DNA of 64,000 nucleotides. Origin: Zonotrichia leucophrys gambelii. Its lineage: Eukaryota > Chordata > Aves > Passeriformes > Passerellidae. The stretch spans positions 17,951,501 through 18,015,500 of the forward strand of contig NC_088176.1 in assembly GCF_028769735.1 (NCBI RefSeq), read 5' to 3'. How positions within the stretch are numbered: position 1 is the first letter of the stretch; the number at the start of each line of letters is the position of its first letter. The position numbers and the translations under genes were made by a program. This document shows positions 47,918 to 61,429 of the stretch, piece by piece. Below the pieces are notes generated by a model. That model did no database searches. It was given only the letters and a program-made list of their open reading frames with translations, and had not been told where the DNA came from.

Positions 47918-47942
47918 AAGTGTTTCTGTTCGTGTGGGTGGA
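47880..47942 (+). terminator. Candidate poly(A) signal
   Basis: ATTAAA at 47880-47885, a TGTA at about 47894, then a GT-rich downstream element at about 47918-47942 (GTTCGTGTGGGTGG). The spacing is normal for cleavage near 47905-47918. Four further AATAAA hexamers occur at 48230, 48301, 48459 and 48482 and may serve longer 3' ends. Confidence 0.45.
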
Positions 47943-50285
47943 TTTGAACAGAAATCTGCTGTTCAAGGTGTAAGATTGTATTTTTTTTCCATTTGTTGTA
48001 CTTCTAAGTCCTTATCTAGAAAGTGACATATGGAAGTGATTAGATATGCATTAGAAGATATGCATTATTAGATATATTTACAAGGAATGCCTATTATTAG
48101 ATATGCATTTCTTGTAAACATAGGAAACTGAAAATATCTAACTAAATTGTATATATTTTTAAAACTTGGTTTCTGCAAAAGAGAAAAGATTAGGAGGTAT
48201 CGGGTATAAAACAGCAGTTGAAGCAAGAAAATAAAATAACTATTTATTTTATTACCTATTACGAATTAGAGGTTTATAATTCAGAAAGAATGGGGTATTA
48301 AATAAAAATTTAAAGTATGGCTTTTAGAAAAAGCCACTGTAATACAATTATAATTAAGGACAAGGCCCATTTTTTCTTTCTGCTCTCCAATAGTCTGAAG
48401 ACAGTCTCCAATATAGAAATGCAATTATGTGAGCCAGATGCCAATTTCAAACTTTATTAATAAAGTTCCAGAGCAATGCTAAATAAATTCAGGAATAACC
48501 CCAGATTTATATTTATATAAACATATAAAGAACTCAATGTTTTGTCTTAAATTCATTGAATTTGGTCCTTCCTTGAAGCATTACTCTCCATGTATTCTGC
48601 ATTTATTATCTCTATGTTGCATACGAAGGTCTGTTCACACAATTTTGTCAAATATCAACAGCCAATTTTTTTCTCATAACTTTTTTAACTTAATTTGGTA
48701 TTTGGCCTTTCACTTTAATTGCTTCACATGTACTAGGCAATCAATGCATTACACTGTAATGAATACACAATCCATCTTTTGTACCACAATAATTTAATAA
48801 GCTTCCTAGTAAAAATATTCCTGTATTTTATGCAAAGGTATTTTTTTTTCTGTGGCTTAGAACAAGTATTCTGGACTTAGAAGACAATCCTCAAAGGTCA
48901 TTATTTGTACATCATCTTTGCAGCTGTTTGACAGATGTGCTTGCTGTTTGACATAAGTTTTTCCTGTTTTACAGAGATATTAAAAAGATTTATTAAAACA
49001 ATCTGCTTAATTTCAATTTCTTTTTATAAAAAAAGCAGCTGCAATACCTAACTATTAACCAAGTCGAGCTCTAGGGAAAATATTTTATTCATGAGGGCTT
49101 GTCTGTAAACTTCCTCCAAAGGCAGATTTTGTGATGATGTATAGTGGAATGTGGCCACATCCAGCGGCTGATAAGCATTTCCCCACACACACAGCACAAC
49201 TGAGTGTCCCACCTCTGTGTTCTTTATTCATGCACAACTCCCTGGAGATCCAGGCTCACTGATGTGAACTCATTTCGAACAAAAGATAACCCGTCTTTAC
49301 AGAGCTCACACTACTTGACAAGTCAGGATACACTGAAAAGAAAGGAAAATCTACTGTCTCATTTCATTCATAGGCAAGTGAAGCAGTGGTTGGTGATTTG
49401 TCCAAGGTTTACAGAGTTTTGTAAAACTTAGGAACTAAACACAGATGATAAAATCTCTCATTCTTTGCCTACACACAAAGCTATCTTTCCTCAGTTAGAA
49501 AATAGGGTCATACTGCTCTGGATGATTTCTGATGAGATATTGTTTAGCACATGAAGTGCTCTGACTGGAATTTGCACACACTGTAATATGCAGATGTGTT
49601 ATGGCACAGAACCTCAGTCTGTGCCAATGGTCACCCTTCTTACTTCAGAGAAGTGGTATTGAGATCACCCTTTGTGCTCTAACACCTGGTTGCCCATCAG
49701 GACAAACTGCAGTGCAAATGTGAACAAAAAGAGTACGTTTATTGAAGATATTGCCTGCCATAACAAGCACACCAAAGAAGTAAACATATGCTAGTCCTCA
49801 GATTCATACTGTAGTACAAAACCTTGTCAGTCATAATTTGTTTTCAGCCAGTACCTCTGTCCACAGAACAGCACAAATTGTAATCATATTTTGGACAAGT
49901 TTTACCAGCACTGAGTCTGCTGTTAAGCTTTTTTATAGCTACCATTTTATCTCAATTTAAAAGCAAGTACAGCAAGAACAACCACTGCATAGCTGTAAGG
50001 TTACAAAATCATGTGTGTAGGGGAAAACAAATGTCCACATTTTTCTATTAACATTTTCATTGAGTTCCATGGACCCAGAACTGCTTCATGCTGATGTCTC
50101 TGTGTACTCTAGTACCCCATCTGCAATGGAAAAGATACCTGAAAATACCCACATCTGACAAAATGGGTGTTACTGTCTTCAGGAGCATTGTCAGGTATAA
50201 ATAACTGACTTGTCCTAATATAATCATGTTTCCTTTAAAATTTCTTAGATAGCCTGAGCGACCAGCCAGTAATTTTTTTCTGTCT
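47943..50285 (+). other. Downstream flank, no gene seen
   Basis: AT-rich. Contains a low-complexity stretch of repeated AGATATGCATTA-like words (about 48036-48110) and several AATAAA hexamers. No coding region or recognised repeat. Confidence 0.55.
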
Positions 50286-50530
50286 TTTCAGCTGAAGTTT
50301 ATGGCCTCACTGAGCAACAGGCCCTTCTGTGTCAGAACTAATACAGCAACTGCAGAGGGTCCGTCCTGAAAAAGAGCAGCAGTCGCTGCCCCCTAGGGGC
50401 ACATCGCGACAGCGACAGGGCCAGGTGCAGCCGGTCGCTCCTGCCCTGGGCACAGACCCACACCGTGCCCCTCAGCTGCAGAGTAAACACAGCCAGATAA
50501 ATATAACAGGGGGCTTGCGGGCAGATTCCA
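50286..50530 (+). other. Local GC-rich, CpG-containing patch
   Basis: A good acceptor-like tract (TTTTTTTCTGTCTTTTCAG ending at 50291) is followed by sequence with about eight CpG between 50360 and 50470, far more than the neighbouring DNA. Frames are short and not recognised. It could be an untranslated or lncRNA exon, or a small regulatory patch. Confidence 0.25.
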
Positions 50531-51359
50531 ATTGCTAACTGAAATTATGCCACTGTGACTTCTTGCCTATACCTACAAGTGCAGCTAGAAACTCTCACAG
50601 GAACATTCTTTCTATTGGATAACAGAAATACTGAATGGAATTATTTTCTGAGGAAAAAATAAAAATCATTCACAGGACTAAAATGGGGCACCCCTTCCAC
50701 AGACAGGGTCTTCACAGTGTGTTGCACCCACACTGGATGCTTGCTTGCTGCAGCACAAATCAGAGTTCCCAACATCTGAAGGAATGTAAATTTATCTATA
50801 CTATTCGCTCTTCCTTTAAAGTGTTAGCATTAATAAATAGTACTTTGCATAGTCTCAGTGCCTTAATTATTGGAATTACACAGGAGCAGAAACTCCAGCT
50901 TCAAGACACTCAGTTACTCGTGAATGATAATGCTACTTCTCACAGCTTAAATCACAAAGCTGGACTCAACATGAAGATTCCCTGCCTACTGCTTGCAAAG
51001 CTGACTAAATATTATTGTAATTGAGCTCTTTACACAGAAAAGAGAGCTCACCCTTGCAGGCTAAGCAGACAGAGTTAGAGTCCACTATTAGATGAATCTT
51101 TTAAATGTCCAGTAACGTGTGTGATGGAAAGGCACAGCACTTATAAGATATGTGAACCCTGAAGAGTGGTTTGCACATAATCTTGCATGGGTGTAGCTTT
51201 GTAGGGTTAGAATTAAGCTTGTGAAACTAGAAAAGTATTCTGTATTGTCATACTGATACATGAGAATATATCACTTTGTGCACATCAGGAATAATAGAAC
51301 CTCATACTTCATTCATGCTTCTCCAGGCCCAACAGCATGAACAACTAACACTGGATCCC
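50531..51359 (+). other. Intergenic, nothing recognised
   Basis: No gene or repeat supported. A 129-codon open frame at 50635-51024 shows no conserved motif and is likely chance. Confidence 0.5.
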
Positions 51360-51775
51360 AGAACCACAACTCAGAATAGCTGAGACTGGAAGGAAGCTCT
51401 GGGAACCATCCAGTGTAAACCCTCCAACTCCCAGCAGTGTCACCTTGAGCTCAGAACTCTATTCATATGGGTTTTGGGTATCTCCAGGATGGACACTCCT
51501 TGACACCTCTAGGCAACCTGTTCCGCTATTTGGCCATCCTCAGTGTAAAAAAGGTTTTTTCTGATGTTTAAAGGAAATTTCCTGGATTTCAGTTTGTGTC
51601 CATAGCATCCTGTCCTGTCTTTTGATACCACTAAGAGAAATCTATTTCTGTTTATTTATCTCTTTACTCCCCCCCATTTAGGAATTTGTACAGATTAGTA
51701 AGATCCCCCTGAGCATTCTCTTCCCCACGCTCAACAGCCCAAACTCTCTCAGCTTCTCCTTACACAACAGACGTT
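51360..51775 (-). mobile_element. Diverged CR1 LINE 3' fragment, antisense
   Basis: The + strand shows the reverse complement of a CR1 tail: CTGAGACTGGAAGGAAGCTC, GGCAACCTGTTCCGCTATTT, AAAAAGGTTTTTTCTGATGT, and a final stretch CCCAAACTCTCTCAGCTTCT. It is heavily mutated and older than the copy at 31.8 kb. The element's 3' end lies near 51360. Confidence 0.88.
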
Positions 51776-54700
51776 TCTTAATTACAATTACTTAATCATC
51801 ACAGTGGCCTTAATATGCAAGTACTGGTTTAGAGAGATTAGAAGATTCCATCCAACAGCTACATCCAACAGCCTACTGAAATTAGGAGGTAGAGTTTTTG
51901 GTGCCTATTGACAAGCTATTGATAGCTGCAGTTTTAATACTACTTAAGGACCGATCAAGGCCTGAGGAAACAATGCAGGAGATAAAGAAAAGATGCAGAG
52001 TATGGAGCATGTCTTTGATGTCAGTCTGAAATATCTGCCAGCAATCATCTCTACTTTTTTACATAGTCTTAACAGTTCAGTGTCCTCCCATATGAAGTAG
52101 GTGGCTATTCAGAATTCACTGCCTTTTCTGCACAGTACCAGTTACACATTCACGCCTGAGGGACAGTGAACTTTTTGCAATCCTGTTCTGAATTATACAG
52201 CTATTTAGCTTTCTCATTAAACCATTCAAAAACAAAACCCCAAAAAGCAGTTAAAATGCCTGAGAGCAGTACACCCCCAACCAGGCGACAGACACAATGG
52301 GGACTATACAGTAGCTGTCCAGCACCCCGGCTCATTACACAACCTAGCAATTAACTGAGGTTGCCTGTGCTCCCTCCCCTCCCTGCATTTGTTCTCTTGA
52401 GAGATGACAATCCCTTCTTCTCCTTCCTGTTCAACACTCTTGGAAAGACATGCCAATGACTGTAGGCTTTCCTTTCCCATCACACTGCTGTAAAAAGCTT
52501 CTAACTACTTCCATTACCACTTCCTTCATGGCTGAAGCAGATTTATTCCAGGCAAGGCACCAGCTGCAGTATCCTTGGCTCATTCAGCACACCTACCAAT
52601 AGTTCCCAAGGCAGAAACAACATGCTGGGAGTTTGCTTAATGCCAGCACCTTTGGATAAGTGACAAGGACACTACGAGAAATAATGAACATTAGGGAAAT
52701 GTAGCTATAGCAACACAAGTATTCACAAAGCAAATCCCCACCATGAGCACAAGGAAACTGCTGTTATTGTATTTGTAAAAGTGCTGATAAAGCAGGAGCT
52801 TGGGCTACAATATCAGGAGAAGGCATGCCTGGCCTGCAGTCTTGCCACAGATGGTAACACATGCAAAAGCACCCCTACAGCAGACAGAAACTTAGCTCAC
52901 ACACTTTCAGAAATGCTGGATGAAACAACAGATCCAAATTTGAGCCTTTGTAAGAAAATCCCAAACTCTCCCCAGCTCCTTATTTTCCTGCTTCAGATTT
53001 TACTGCAGGTTTAGCACCATGTCATCAAAGGAACCATCCTGATGACACTGTCATGCTGATCAGAAAGCTGCCATTGTTCCAGAAGCAGGAACTGAACCTT
53101 GGTCTCTCATTAACCTATGCTGCTTCCACCCTTTTTTATCCACTTAAAGCAGGCAAAACTTGTAGTTGAGTCTTCAACAGGAACACAGACATTGCTTTCT
53201 GACTTCTTTTTTTAATCATAAGATGGAACAACTGAATTACTCTCAAGGAATTTTGACTTCCACTTGATATAAGAAATAAAAAGTTAGTTTATTTAACTTG
53301 GAATAGCACTACACATATTCCTCCAGAACTCCTGGGTTCCTCTCCTCATCATATCTATAATTCACTTCAAGAAAAGTTCCTTAACAGTATCATGCCTCAT
53401 TTTCTTTGTCTACTGCTCTGCTGTCTTAAAGAAGATGCATGAGGCACAGGTAATGTTTGGGAAGAGTTGAGTGAGTACTCAAGTAAAAGACAATACAAAT
53501 ACATGAAATATTCTTCATGCTTGCACTTTTCAGTTACCACACACTCCCCTTCACCTCTGTGAGTGAGTTAGGACACACGTAGCATATATCTATCTCTATT
53601 ATTAGGAAATTACACTGAATCATTAAGTGGAAAAATTCACTAAGGGAAAGAGTAGGATTCTGCTCAGGTATTGTTTGAAAAAGGAGTAAGAACAAAGTGT
53701 TATTTGACAGCTAGAAATTCTGCTAGTATTACTTACTTGAGTCACTTAGCATGGACTCAACACCATTACTTTTGCTTGACAGCAATTTTAGATCAAAAGA
53801 CCTAAAACTCTATGGGATCTCTGTTCCCATAGACAGAATCCACACAAAGCCTGGAATGCCAGCAGCCTGGGATGACCACACCTCTCAGCTCAATACAAAT
53901 ACCCAACTCCTTCAGAGTAACATTGCTCTAGGCAAAAGCATCCATCTCCTTCCTTCCAGAGCACTCCATGCCAGCCCCTGCCAAGATTTTCAATGACACG
54001 GAGATTTCTCCACCTACTCCTTCTCTCAACAACATTCACTTAGATCCCTGGCTAAAAGCTGGGTGGCTGCTGGGTTATGCTCCTCTGCTAGACTTGGTCA
54101 GTGGCCCAAAAGGTTCAATTATCCCGAGTCCTCCTGGGATTTACATAATACTCCTTTGAGGTCTATCAAAGCATCTGATGAAACTCAGTTACTTCCTTGG
54201 AGCTCTAAGAAGAACACAGATTAAACTGGGAACACAAACATCAAGTTAGCATGTTAAAAATATCCAATGAATAAAATATCCTTTTCATTTTCCTTTATCA
54301 ACAGTTCTCCTCTCTTATTAGTTCCATTAATAGGGCAAAAGGTTTACACACCTCGCTTATGGCTGTGCATCTTAACTCTGAGTTTTTTCTAAAGTCCTTG
54401 AGGAATTCAAATTACAGCTAGGCTACCTCCAGGTGGTCGGGACTTGACTGATCAATGGCCCGTAGCCAGCTGAAGTGATTACAGCCTTGGGCAGGAAATT
54501 ATTGTTATCAAAGTTGCTGCTTCCTGTAGCTTCAGCCCAACTTGCCTCAAAATCATTACACAGCACAGATGGGGATAATGTGCCCATTATTCCCATGTCC
54601 ATATGCTCATAGAGGAGCTATGTCCTCTCTGTAGCTTTATACATGTTCAGTTCCCTTCACAGTTTCCCTCCAAAATGCCAGTACTTCTGTTCCTGTATGG

Positions 54701-57120
54701 CTGTTCTTTGAGCACTGATTGGGATGTGGGTGATCTGCTTTTAACTCTCAGTTACTTCTATAACACTGAGAGAACCAAGCCTGTATATTGCTATTGTCTT
54801 AATTTCTGGTAGAGGTAGAACATTCTTTCTCCAAATTCATCCCATGTCCCGAGCACACATAAAGTGCACCAGTATGTGAGAAAGCTGGCAAGATTGGGAA
54901 GGGCATCTGCATTAGTGTGGATGCATTTACCTGCCATGGGAGCAGGCTGATAATGGATACAGATTGCCAAAAAATCAGGCAGGAAATGGGGCTAGCTGGG
55001 AGAATATTCACCTTCCATCCTTCTTTAACATTTTGTGGTAATGTTCTTTTTTCCTTTTTTCCTCACCTTCTGCCAAATGACAGAATAATCTACACTAAAA
55101 TCAGATATCAAGACAGAGTAAGGTATGTGTTTGCATGTGAGTGCACGTATGTCACACTGCTTTCTATAGAACAGAATCAAAAATATTCAACCAAGTGTCC
55201 TTCTACAGCTAGTAGAGACTTTGTAACTGTGGATTTTACCTTCATTCCTGTCTGGGTGAATCTTTCAATAGGAGAATCTTTCTGACCCAAAAGATGATAT
55301 GTGTATAGCATAGTGTTGAACAAGGCTTTCTGTGCATGGACTTAACAGCTTACCTCTATCTCATAACAGTTCCATGAACTCCTCATTGTCAGCAGAACTG
55401 CATCCAGCTCCAGCATTGGCCAGGGAAGCTAAAATAATGGTCTCGCCCAACCCTAAACTCCAAAGGTTCCATATAGCCTACCATGTTAAAGGCCTAAGGT
55501 CTACCCAGCTAGTTGTAGGTTTGTGCCCTGTGCTCATTATGCCTGTGCAAGCAGTCCCTCACCAGACCAGCTTCCAGCAAGGGCCCCTCTGTGTGCAGCT
55601 CTGTGCTTGCAGAGTCCTGGCAGGATGGGTGCTGACAATGGCCTGTCAGAGGGCGAAATCTCCCAGTGGAAATGTGTGTGATGGACCCACTGGAGTGAAT
55701 TAGGTCACCTCGTGCTGTCAGAAACAATAGGGACAGAGCTCATACAATGGCAAGCAGCCTCATATATGAAGGTCTATGGACAACTGGTTCTGCTAAAAAA
55801 GGTTATCAGCAGTGATACTACACAGCAGGACATCACTGCAGACATGAACTGGCATGTGAAGAGAGGCAGAGGTCTGAACAGCTCAAGGCACACAAGCAGA
55901 ATCCTCAGATTGAAAAAATTTTCTCTTGAGCAGCTAAGAGAGCATCTGCTTTGGACTTGATAGGCTGAAAATCATCCCTGCTTTGTCCTCTAACCTAACT
56001 CTTTCTTACCAAAGAATGAAAATATAAAGAAGCTGCAGTAACAGGCTGCAATTTTTTAAACTTACCAGTAGCTTTAAGGTTTTCAGCATCCTTCAATGCT
56101 CATCCACATTCTGGATTCTCAGTTGCAGCTAGATCTATGGTGTAGCCTTCATAATTGCTTCTGAAAACTTCGACCATCATTTTACTGATTCCCTCCTAAA
56201 TTCATTCTTTTCCATTACAAATCCTAAAAAGGGAGGAAGAAGAAAAGGAGGTTGATTAATAACCAATTGATTCAGACTTTTGTCTCTTTATCAAATACCC
56301 CATAAAACCTCTGGCAAAAGCAGGGAATGCTCTCTTTGAGCCTTTGCAGGAAATGTCTCCCTGCAAAAGCAGGGGACATACTGTTCCAATATTTAAGACA
56401 CTCAGAGAAAATCTTGCTGGTTATTATTTGCTCCATCATGTGAAGGAAGCTGCAGAAATGCTGTACACAGCTAGATCCAAAAAGTGCACTTGCAAAAATG
56501 AGAGGAAAGGCAATAGTGCTTATGTTTATAGGATTTGAAAGAGGCAGAAAAAAAGGGAAAATCCATTCACAAACATATTCATGCAGATCAAATGGGATAA
56601 TTATTTTGAACTTCATGCAATATCTTTCATCTTTCCTTATCAGAATTAGCTTTAACTTCACTACCTTTCCCTTTACTGAAGTTTTGTGTCCACTGCCAGA
56701 CCCCACCCCTCATCCTAACTCTGGACACATATATCTAATTGCTCACTAGTGGGATGCTGAACAAATCCACAACAGTACATTCCAGCTAAGGTACTATATG
56801 TGCTTTCTGCAAATTTAAACACGATGGAGACTGGTTATATCATGGGGGCCTAGAATTGCATGCTGAGCATTTATGACCTGCATAATTTGGGTTTTATACT
56901 GATACTCTGACCAGACTGATAAAAAGATAGCATTTACATTCCTGCAAATTCCTTGTATTTCAGCTCTGTTATGTCCCACCAGCATTTCAAGCCCTTTGAT
57001 CTCTGAACTAGATAGCATTCAGCATGTATCATTATAACATCATGTTTAGATTTTATACTATTGTGTTTCTGAGCATAATATAAATAATTTTTTGCTTGTT
57101 TTTGGGAGGCTGTTTTTAAA
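51776..57120 (+). other. Intergenic, no gene recognised
   Basis: Unique-looking sequence. Open frames of up to about 144 codons (for example 54917-55285, 55332-55703, and 56272-56706 on the minus strand) lack any domain and lack splice context, so I do not call them. No repeat family recognised. Confidence 0.5.
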
Positions 57121-57149
57121 ATTTGTTTTTATAAATTATTATTTGCAGT

Positions 57150-57282
57150 CATCACAAAAGGGTTGCGATCCTTCCAGCTCCCACCAGATGTCACCAAGCT
57201 CTCAAGGATCTTTGGAGTTAGGGCAGTAGAAGCCTCTTGCTTGAGTGCTAGTGCAGTGTCTTTCCCTTTTCAAGAGAACAGG
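57150..57282 (+). other. Possible orphan exon
   Basis: Acceptor-like TTATTATTTGCAG ends at about 57149. An open frame runs to a donor-like AACAGG|GTAAGG at about 57283. The roughly 44 residues (LRSFQLPPDVTKLSRIFGVR and so on) are not recognised. It also contains CCACCAGATGTCACC, which is similar to a CTCF core. May be chance. Confidence 0.15.
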
Positions 57283-57283
57283 G

Positions 57284-60200
57284 TAAGGAGCTGAGGGCAG
57301 TCTTGCCTTGTCAGTGGATGAAATGCTGCTGAATCACCGGTGGGCCAAAGCTGCCATGATTTCACTGCTGTTGAACAGTTTTATCTGAAAGGAGTCAATC
57401 TCTTTTCACATACTACCAGGGAATAACACCATCACAGCTCTGCTCTCTGGCTGACACACGTGTCAGAGCAGGAAGCCATACAATAACATGCACAGGAAGC
57501 AAGTTTGTGTTACTGCCTTCCAGGCTACCCACTTAGGTGAAGTGGCCTGCTTGTGGCCTGCACAGGGAGTACTGAACTAACTGGGCACTGAAGCCAGCTT
57601 TCCATGCCCATTTTGAAAAACATTTCCCAGTAAGCATTTTGATTTTTTAGACAGTGGTTCTCTTCTGAGTTTTACTGAGTGCTGAGCATTGTGGTCTCCC
57701 ACACAGTATAAATGCCTGAGGTCTCACTACTCAAATATGCCTGTTCCTCTGGAATGAGCCAGCTTGCCAAGAGGCTCCCCTCAATGCATCCCAATTGGCA
57801 GAATAGCACTCTCAAGGCTCTGCCATCAGAGGAAATATTCAGACTCAAAGAGATTAGATGCACAGACTAAGATGAATAGAAGTTGACAAATATCCAAGAT
57901 GTATTTTTGAGAATGAAGAGGCTGAACTGAAAATGAATGGATTTTAATGAGAGAAGGAAAGGAAATTCACCATGAATTGCAGACATCTATTGTCCTGAAA
58001 GGACATTGTTCCCCATGGCCCCAGAACAAACATGAAAGGAACACATTTCATGAGGTATTGTTGGGGCTGGCTTGACTATGGCAGCTTGGGCTTGGATAGA
58101 ACTTTTTGCGGAGGGTTTCAAATAATTCCACTTCTGAGAGCATTATTTATGGGCCTTTTACAGACACTGAAGTACACATTGGGACAAAATTACTTGTCCT
58201 TACAGTGAACAGCTCCCAGAGCTGGGAAAGTGAATCCTGATCAGTATCAATGAACCTCTGCCCTAGGCCTTATTTCTGCAACCTTGCACATGGGGAAACT
58301 TGGCAGCTGGTTTTCTTACACCAGCTCTCACAAATGACATTGTACTGAAGCAGTTATTGTCCATAAGAATAGCAGAGCCTGTTTGTCCTTTGTAGCTGGG
58401 AATGGATTGGACATTGCTCCCTACAGAGTCCACAGCAGCCAAGACCATGCAGATAAACACAGTTTTGGCACACTTGTTGGTGCCCTGATAGGCTGACAAC
58501 AGTCTCAGGGTGATTCAGCTCAGGAGATAATCTCATTCCTGTGCAAGTCACCCTAGTTAGTCTTGTGTCCTGCCCCCTGCAGCTATCAGTGTTACGTTCT
58601 CCTCCTGGTCCAGCAAAATAGCTTCCAATCTAAACTGGAATACCCTCAGACCTAAGGTGTGAGTTGTCTCTAAGAACTGTGTATATCTTTTGAAAAGTTC
58701 ATGACTGCAGATGGAATGTGCACCAACTACTCACCACTTCATGATTCTATGGTCCCCATTCTTATTGCTGAGAAGGAGAGGGGAAATAAAATTCCAGCCT
58801 GGGCTTTCTCTCCACTTTTTTTCCCCTACATCAACTAAAGTGATCTATATAGTTACCACAAACACCTCTTCTTCTGGGAACATTTTCCTCAGTTGAGACA
58901 ATGACTAAAAACAATATAATTGTATTTCCAATGCTTTCTTTTCTGACAGAATAGTAATTTCTCATCCTGCCATAAACATCACACTTTGACAAGTACACAG
59001 AAACAACCAACATTTAAAAGGCAAGGTAGACATTGTAACACATCGTCATCTAGTACAGAATCAAATTACCCTTCTTTCCTCTCTCCCATCAGCATCCATT
59101 GTCATGACATACTCTACTTACGCACATGTGACTCTGGGATTAGAAGCACAAACCTCTGCCATTTACTGAGCATTGCTTTTCTCCTTCACTACAGGCAGAC
59201 ATGATCACAACTGACACAATGCCTTTGCTCACACAGCAGCCAGCCTTGTTCAGTTTTTGTGCAGCCCATGCTAGTGAACGTTCACTGCTTCTGGTACCCA
59301 GTGCAGCTACACAGTAATTCTAATAGCTGGCAGCTCTTTTGCAGCTGCCTGAGCTGCAGTCAGATCCATGACCACAATGTTGCTATGAACTTGAAAGGCC
59401 ATCTGAGTATTTTGCTTTTTATTTGTTTCATAACTGATGGGAATTTTTCCACCTTTGATGCTATTGTAAGGAATTCAAGCCATAAAGCAGAAGGGTAGCA
59501 GGACTCTGGTCAGCTGAACACTAACCAATTCCAATCTAAAAGGTCTGTATTTTACTTCTGACTCTTTTCTTGATCCATTTGCCTTCTCAATATTGTTCTA
59601 TTTCTCATCTCTTAATTATAAATCATCATTATTCCCAATTAAGAAAAAAAAAAAGAGATGAAGGGAAAAGAATGAAAAAAGAAAAGCAACAATGAATTTC
59701 AAAACATATCTGAAAAGCCAAAACTTTTTTGGTTTCCTGAAACTGTAGAAGCCCCCAGGAACAACTCCTGTTTCCAAGCACTTCAATAAGGAATTTGAGC
59801 CAAGAGATACTTTGATTCTTCATTAAAAAGAACTCCTTAGAGGTCAACTTATCTTGAATGGTCCTGATGTAATAAAGTATTAATAGAGAGAAATCAATTT
59901 CCAATATTACTGTCATATCATGCTGTCAGAAATAAGTGCACCTACCTACATGGCTCAGGTTTAGTTACCTTAGTCCTGCTGTAGAGAGGCAGCCCTACCT
60001 GTTGCCTGGCCCTACAGCAAAGAAGAATAGCACATGCTATCCCACACAGAAATATCTGACTTCTTAGTTGCATCGAGGGTCCTTATTTGTCTGTATGTAA
60101 TTCCTTAACAAAGAAATGAGGCTCACAGCAGTTGATCACAGAAATCTCCTTGTAGTGAAGATTTGTGGTTTCTCCCAGTCATGTAGCCCCTTCAGACTTA

Positions 60201-61380
60201 GCTTCATTCCAGTCTGGGTTTAAAAAATTGCTAATGGAAAATACTTCCACACCCAGTGGCTAATTACTTTCTCCCTCAGAAGTAAAATCTTGGGTTGGTT
60301 ATGAATTCACTACTCTTAACTGTTAGTTTCAAGGGAGAGCAGAAAGGCCTAAAAGGGACAAAGGAGATCCTGCAGTACCTATAGGATTGTTCTTATGCTT
60401 TTGTCTTCTAAATCCTACTTCTAAGTAATTGATAATTAGGATTTGTGTTGATTCATGTCTGCAAACCTAGAGCATAAAAAATGTATTAGTGATATTCACT
60501 AAACTTTCTATAATTTCCTTTACCACCTATAAGGTTCAGCGTTGCTGACATCAAATGCCTGAAAATGAGAGAGGCCTTTCTTCAAAAACTGGAGATTCAT
60601 TTAAAAAATAACCGTTTATTTTTTTATTCAGTAGTGTTCCAATTGTTCAAGGTTGTATGTTCAGATTTTCTTCCTCAGCCACAAGCATTTTTTACTTCAT
60701 AAGCAGATGACTCCATGACCAAGTTTTTCAAGGGGAAAATAGGAAATAATAGGCAAAATAGTTCTCTTTAAAACACAGGACTTAGTGTTGCTGACAGCTC
60801 CTACACAGTTCCAAACGAAACTGCACACAGGCCACAAGTAGTAGGAAGTTTTTTGCTGACACCCTAAAGTTCAGAGGCTATGCTTTCCTTCCTGTCTTAC
60901 CACCACCAAAGAGGAAAAAGATATTAATATAAATACAAACTGTGATTGTGTTCCTGGAAGGAAACATATCAGATTAAGCATGCAGGAAGGGAGCCTTGGT
61001 GTTCTCCAGAAGGTTCCTCAGTTTCCAATATGAGAGGCACCGGGTGTTGTACAAACTCCAATATCAACAAAGCAGTTGTGACCATCTAAAATGCACTATA
61101 CAGTCTGGAAAGCCACATTCAGAACCACGGTTAGGGGCAATACACATCTAAGGAAACTACTCTGATCCTTCTGATTCCCTCACTGGATTCTGAGATATTT
61201 AAGAGCCAGAATCTTACAGACCTCATCTCTGTCCAGATTTTGGTTCAGCTGCCTCTTCTGGCACAAGACAAATCATAATGAGTTCTAACAGCCTCTCAGT
61301 TGCCCATCTTGTCTGAAAGAAGGTCACTCCAACTGGGGCATCTGGCAAAGCTAGAAGTAGCAGCAGAGATACTTTGAGTG
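57284..61380 (+). other. Intergenic, no gene recognised
   Basis: No coding gene, RNA gene or repeat family recognised. A short A-rich tract lies at about 59641-59700. Confidence 0.5.
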
Positions 61381-61429
61381 TGAAAGGCAATGCTGAGAAA
61401 TTGAGTCATTTGGTTCCCAAGCACAGCTG

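Noticed and set aside
54917..55703. Open frames of about 122 codons as genes
   Set aside because: No recognised motif, no splice or promoter context, intergenic.
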